Shown here: positions 58,602-64,000 of the stretch, one piece after another | How the letters are laid out: every line of letters begins with the position of its first letter | Position numbering within the stretch: the stretch's first letter is position 1 | From: Aulostomus chinensis | Taxonomy: Eukaryota > Chordata > Actinopteri > Syngnathiformes > Aulostomidae | Assembly: GCA_037954235.1 (NCBI GenBank) | Contig: JBBMOA010000002.1 | Location: 8,019,009-8,083,008, forward strand | Direction of reading: 5' to 3' | Length of the DNA: 64,000 nucleotides | The notes under the pieces: model-generated | The model's input: only the letters and a program-made list of their open reading frames with translations | Databases searched by the model: none | Told to the model about the DNA's origin: nothing | Translations under genes and position numbers: made by a program

Positions 58602-60949
58602 TACAGGGTCTCTGTGAGATCGATGGTTGGAAGTGACAAACAGCTGACCTGAAATATCAGCAAGCCTCTCATGGTCATGCTGTTGACTCACAGCTCCAGG
58701 ATGAAGCCCCAAATTTTGGAATTCAACTCACTAACTGAGAAAGCAAAACAAAAGTCAGCACTAAACACTCCTGAGACTTGTTATTCAGCAAATTCAGGCT
58801 GATGTTAAGATGTAAAAAAATAGATTTCTCCTAAGTTTTAACGCTAAATCACTGTTATTTATTCCAATATTACTCGTGTTTTTACTAAATGTGTTAATTG
58901 ATTCACAGCACAAATTTATATATAATTCATAATTTTCCAGACCGCTCTGAGATAAGTACCAAAGTGGCTCGAGGTTGTAGTTTTGACTGTAATTGGTTCA
59001 GTGTTCCCCACAATTCCATCAGTCTATTGCGAAGAAAAGTTTGAAAAGTCTTTGTGTTTTGAGCAATTTCTTCACAATGAATTTGAAACCACACTATTTA
59101 ATGCAGTCGGCCAATGCTCGCGTCAGCTATCCTTCAGTTACTAAATAAACCAAATACTATGGTTTTCTTTAAAACAGAGCAACTGTTAGTGATCGGTAGA
59201 GCTCCACTCAGTTCCTTACAGTAACATGATTCAGCAATGCGTGCGCAGTTGATCCAAATAGATTAGATTGAGAATAAATACACAGCCAGGTGTTCTCTTA
59301 CACAGGATTGTACCACTCCATTGGTAATGGGCCAATGATGAACTGAGCTACTCCTGATGTTGACCACACTGTCATTAAAAATCTGGTAATCTTTTGCCAG
59401 TACATTTTTAAAGCATTTGAATGCAGGATTGAAGGCACATGGCAACAGATAAACCAAAGCTTTTTAACTTCATGAGTCTTCTTGTACTTCCAGCTGTGAG
59501 AACATGTTGCAATACAATGCTACATGATGCTTCTTCGCTATGACATTGTTTGTCGGTATCATCCTAATTGTGGTGTTGAGGTTTAAAGGTCTGATCATAC
59601 TACAGTTGAAACTTGTCCTCTGGGGGCTGGTATGGGGGCCACATCAGTTGACTCTAATCCAGACGCCTACTAAAACTTCTGATATGCTTATTTTCCCTGG
59701 TTTTATCGAAAGAGTTGTTCGCTATAACAACATTTTTTAAAGTAGGCATTAAGAGGCTTAGCTGTGGCAGTGCTTTAGCAGCCAAAAGGTCAGTTTGGCA
59801 AATTGGGTTCATTAATCTTCTGGTGTATGGCAGCCCCGATGGGGCACTCCTCATACACAGGCGCAGATTAAAATGAGAAAAGCACTCGTAGATTAGCCTG
59901 GAAAAAAAAAAAAAAGAAACCTCTTGGAATGATAAAGACTCTTTAGAAGTTGAGACTTGGCTCTCTAAAGTCAGATTGCCAGTTTCACTCATATCAGAAG
60001 GAGCGAGCAAGCGAGCACAGCACAGTCATCAGAGAGGGGGATGTATGAGCCTGGAGTGGAGTTTAACTGAGCTATGATTATACCATCACAGAAGATTATA
60101 GTTAGACATTCCTCTGACCCAGTGCATGACAGAATCTCTCACTTCCCACTCGCTCTCTCTCTCTCTATTTCTGTCTCTGTCTCTCTCTTTTTTCCTCTCT
60201 AAACCTCTGGGTGTACGCCAACTCTCCCAAAGCACAAAAACACCTGCTCAAGCATCGAGAAGTGATATGAGCCCCTAGGTGGTACTGCGTAGTCGAGGTA
60301 TGGATGTCTTATACCAGGCCTACTGCGGGCTCCAGAGACAGTGCCGGGCCTCTGTCTATTACCTCAGGCACACTGACATCACTCCACTGAAGTAAAAAAC
60401 AACAACAACAACAAAAAAAAAAACAAAGATTAACGCCAGGAACCAGAATATCCAGAAAAATGAACAATCCAGATTACCTGTCAGCATTGTTCACGCCATG
60501 TTCTGATATCAGGAAATGTCACTTTAACTGACTTTAAAGAGCATGTTTGACACTATGAAATAAATGAAAATGAATAGTTCCAATAAATTAAATCTTTTTT
60601 TGGGGGGGGGTGTGTCTTTCAACTATTCATGTTACTTTTAGCTTGAATTTCTACTATTCGGCTCTGTATAAATGAATGAAAAATGCTGTCCACTCATAGA
60701 CTGATGCAGTATTCATTCAGTAATGTTTAGCTTTTACATAAATCCATTTATAAAGTGAAACACTTTATAAGGATTAGCATACAGCCTAGATCTGTTTGGT
60801 GTAACTATAACAAATTACACTGTACAAAATCTCAAATTCATCATCCTTCATAATCCACATCTTCTTTGTCTAACCATTTGTTTGTGGCTCACGGAGCATA
60901 GTGCTCATGCTGCCAAAAAACGTACTTGAGAATTTGTTAAACTTGTGTA
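58602..60949. other. AT-rich non-coding stretch, nothing firmly recognised
   Basis: Contains a CT-rich run (60151-60199), an AAC/A-rich tract (60394-60425) and a G9 run (60602-60610). No exon, SINE or LINE found. Confidence 0.6.
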
Positions 60950-61165
60950 TTTGGACAGTTTTGCTGTTTTTGCTGTTAAGCAGCTTTTTGCTGCTGTTGT
61001 AAGCCATCAGTAACCATTAACCTGAAGCTAAATGTATATGGCCTTCTCTTATTGCGTTCTGGAGTCACAAAGAAGGGACGCTTTGTGAGTTCAAGATAGC
61101 TACAGTATTTGTGAGCACTTGGAGGGCAAAATACACTGGGGGGGGGGGGGGACCACTTCAAGCAA
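60950..61165 (+). mobile_element. MITE-like repeat, copy C
   Basis: Blocks GGACAGTTTTGCTGTTTTTG, GCTGTTGTAAG, ACCTGAAGCTAAATGTATAT, GTGAGCACTTGGAGGGC and AAATACACT...CCACTTCAA follow the same order as copies A and B. A local duplication of GCTGTT/GCTGCT units extends the left part. The right end carries a G14 run where copy A has TTTTTGGG. Confidence 0.6.
61138..61151. repeat. poly(G) tract, 14 bases
   Basis: Homopolymer inside the right end of MITE-like copy C. Confidence 0.95.
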
Positions 61166-61474
61166 AGTAATCTATTTTAACAAAAGATGACTTACTGTAA
61201 ATATGAATAGATAAACAAGCTAGCAAAACATGAGATCAGAAAGTCAGTCGGTAAGTAATAGGAGGTGCGCATGAGATGTAATGGTGTGTGACGCTGTTGT
61301 AATGAATACCAGCATGGCTGGGATGTAGTCGCAGGTACAAGGCCACTGGCTGTACAACAGCCCAATGATATTGCTTTTGTACTACAACTGTTCCACAAGA
61401 TTATGATTTGTTTGTTTATTTACCCATTTATTTGGCTCTGCCAACACAAGCAGTTTCCTGGCACCGTTGTCTTG

Positions 61475-61477
<3 letters not shown>

Positions 61478-61549
<72 letters not shown>
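61478..61549. repeat. (TG)n microsatellite
   Basis: About 36 uninterrupted TG units, the longest pure dinucleotide array in the window. The 145-codon frame at 61408-61845 reads through it. Confidence 0.97.
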
Positions 61550-61551
<2 letters not shown>

Positions 61552-64000
61552 ACAATGTGTGGCACATCAGTGGAGTCTCACTCCTGTCCTGCAATATTAG
61601 ATCTGCCGATTAGCAAGGACAGAGCATTACTGCTGCCGGCCTGCCAGCCACCCACCCGTGATCTGCTAGCTGGGGCAGGATTCCCCATCAACTATCAGGG
61701 AACAGCTCATGATGATATGGGGGGGCGCAAACATGCTTCAGCCCAATACGGGACAACCTGGCTAAATGTGGCACGCCTGGAGGTTTGCTCAGAAGTATCC
61801 AGGCTTCCATCTCTCTCTTCTTCCACTTGTGAAAATCATTCATAATTTATTTCTAACATTATTCCTGAAAAAAAAAAAAATATATATATAATTTTTTTCA
61901 GGGCTGTTTTTTTTTTTTAACAATGTAAGTTAACAAGAGATTTAATATGACAGGGTCCCCAACACCACTGGCACTAGCTCTGCCGTTTCACAATAAGCGT
62001 AGTGATACTTAAAGTTAAAAGTCTCTCTCTGTGTGCTGTTGCTCGTGATACCAGCCCTAGTGGAATCATGCCTGAACAATCAAATTACTTGGTTGCAACT
62101 GTTGTATAAAGTACAATAACTCAAGATCATGGAGGAGCTCAGGCTGATCAGGGGAAGGACAGAGGATGAAAGGCAGGTCCACACTGGTGCTTCGCCAGCA
62201 CTGCTTATCAGTAATATTATGCTGCCAATTCATTTGCTTTAAACACATTTCTGAAACTGATTTCATGTGTTTTTTATTGCATTACTTAAATATATTTTTG
62301 ATCCACTCCACATTCCAAACAATACCAACTCCCTGAACAGCGCTGATTTTATGCCACAGATGGTACTCTGTCTTTCATTGTCCTCATAAACCTAACCCAG
62401 CTCCCTGAAATCTTTATTATACGATAAAACTGAAGCACGTCATCACAGTACTGGTAAGACCAAACTTTGAACTGACTAGATGGCATGCCTGTACCATGCT
62501 TCCAGCATGGTAATCACTGTTTGGAACTTGAGCACTCAGAAGGAAATTGCTTTGAACGGTTGTGTAAATTTGAACCAGACCTAACTAATAACAATAATCA
62601 AAAGTCCATTTATCCATTTTGTTTTGACAAAACATCCTCACAGTGCAGATGGTGTTGTGTATTTTCAGTCTCCACTCTGCCATCATGATGCCTATTAATA
62701 ATTGATGTCTCATAAATGACTTATCAGCTCCTTCTTCATTTGTCTTTTCTCCTCTCTCTCTCTATGTTATGGTTACTTGCACGCTATAGATGGCCAGCGC
62801 TGGTCCACTGGGCCAATGAAAATGGAGTGTGATTGTTCTATAGCGATACAATTCACACTCAGTGATTAATATTTTGTTGCTCATGGTTAAACTTACGCTG
62901 ACAGCGGTCACAACACCTGGGTTTTATGTAAAGCCCCATCTCCAATAGTCAGCTACTGTTTCTCCATTGCACTCGATAAAGTACAAGAGATTCAGGCTAT
63001 GACAAACTAGCCATCACTCATATCATGTAAATTATACCATTAAAGGCTCTCATGAAACTGAACTCATAAAGAATTTCTGTAATGATTAGCGGGGGTGCAG
63101 ATGGGATTTGATGGTATTTACACTTCTGTGCACACACACACACACACACTCAGATTTAGAATTCGTATTTCATATTCTATCCATTGGGCGAGTAATGACG
63201 CCCGTTATTAAAGCGGGTAATTGTCTTACAGTGGCGCTGCGTTATTGGATCCGGGGGAAGTTTTGCAGACACAATTGGAGGCAACTGGATGTAAAGTCGC
63301 TGAGCAGTGAAATAGGGAGCAGGGCTGAGCAGAGAGACAAAAGATGGTATCAGCATCAACAGGAGATGCGAGCATTGTGCTGTGTGACCCCGGTGACTGG
63401 CACTCAGCCCACCTGTTACCTTATCCCCCCCGAGGCTCTCACCAATTTTGCCCCTCTTGCCTCCTGGAACCAGTCATGCAGTTTACTAGAAAATCTGATA
63501 GAGATACAGAGTGGTGAGATTCAACCATCAAAGAAATCAGTCACAGAGATACATAATACCAGAGATTCAAGTCACTTGACCTGACTTGAGTCAGATTTGA
63601 TTGTCAAATTTGAGGACTTGACAGTTTAAATTAACTGACACTGATAAAAGACATGGCTTGACCTTGATTTGATATTCATGACCTGAGACTTTCCAACATT
63701 AATCCTAGGATGCAACAAGAGGCCACTGCTAGGCACCGACCATGGAGGGGGATAGTCCAAAAATGGAGCTTAGCGTTCTCAGGGCGTCATCGAGTCAAGC
63801 TCTGCTTGCATCTCTGCTTCATTAGCTGACAATCAGCTGTTCCAAACCAGCCCATCTCTGCTGATGGCCTAGTTATCTCCTCCCACACAATTGCAAAATG
63901 GAAGTTTTTGCTCCTGCTTTTGTCTTTATGCCCACAGAAGGGCAGGGAGGTCTCTGAACATAGCCATACTGCCAAATTAAACCTATTTTGACAGCAATTA
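61550..64000. other. non-coding stretch, possible regulatory element but unproven
   Basis: Contains A- and T-runs around 61869-61919 and a CA patch (63130-63148). The stretch 63170-63345 is repeat-free, holds CCATTGG, CCCG...CGGG and GGGTAATTGTC, and is the best conserved-element candidate here. The 158-codon frame at 63108-63584 starts in the CA patch and has no domain. Confidence 0.5.

Noticed and set aside
61408..61845. 145-codon frame
   Set aside because: Cys-Val run from the TG array; flanking residues match no known family.
63108..63584. 158-codon plus frame
   Set aside because: Begins in a CA patch; no recognised domain. A conserved non-coding element is at least as likely.

Overview
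The window is vertebrate nuclear DNA, almost certainly from a ray-finned (teleost) fish. The evidence is the very high density of long CA/TG microsatellites, a DANA/V-SINE-like tRNA-derived SINE family, a second tRNA-derived SINE type common in teleosts, CR1/L2-type LINE 3' ends, and decayed cut-and-paste transposons carrying THAP-like and Myb/SANT-like gene remnants. There is no sign of prokaryotic gene organisation. The species cannot be named from the sequence alone.

No host protein-coding exon, tRNA, rRNA or recognisable microRNA can be supported. Open frames longer than 100 codons either translate CA/TG repeats, run through SINEs, or lack any recognisable domain. The window therefore looks like a gene desert or the inside of a very large intron. 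The supportable content is transposable elements, simple repeats and a few structural oddities. Some high-complexity stretches could be regulatory, but that cannot be shown without comparative data.

Layout. 1-5.9 kb: microsatellites in non-coding sequence. 5.9-7.8 kb: an internally deleted V-SINE-like copy with a TA-repeat tail, then a region bounded by inverted arms that may be a decayed DNA transposon. 9.0-10.4 kb: the most structured locus, a TTAA-flanked Kolobok-like remnant with a broken THAP-domain gene and a 5'-truncated LINE nested inside it with its own imperfect target-site duplication (TSD). 14.5-16.3 kb: a tRNA-derived SINE, a near-full V-SINE-like copy and a two-unit tandem repeat of a dispersed family. 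19-31 kb: mostly unremarkable sequence, with one strong short hairpin near 24.15 kb and one copy of an unidentified repeat. 31.2-33.4 kb: a 501-bp element with long terminal inverted repeats, a 115-bp SINE fragment between perfect 13-bp TSDs, a LINE 3' tail and a MITE-like copy. 35-43 kb: three more V-SINE-like copies (one with perfect 12-bp TSDs), the second copy of the unidentified repeat, and another MITE-like copy. 43-57 kb: microsatellites in otherwise featureless sequence. 57.7-58.6 kb: a PIF/Harbinger-like remnant with a broken Myb/SANT gene, set in a short tandem repeat. 60.9-64 kb: a third MITE-like copy, a long TG tract and featureless sequence.

No gene in the window can be shown to work with another. 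The history that can be read is one of successive transposon insertions: LINE into Kolobok-like element, Harbinger-like element beside or into a tandem repeat, and SINE tails probably turning into microsatellites.
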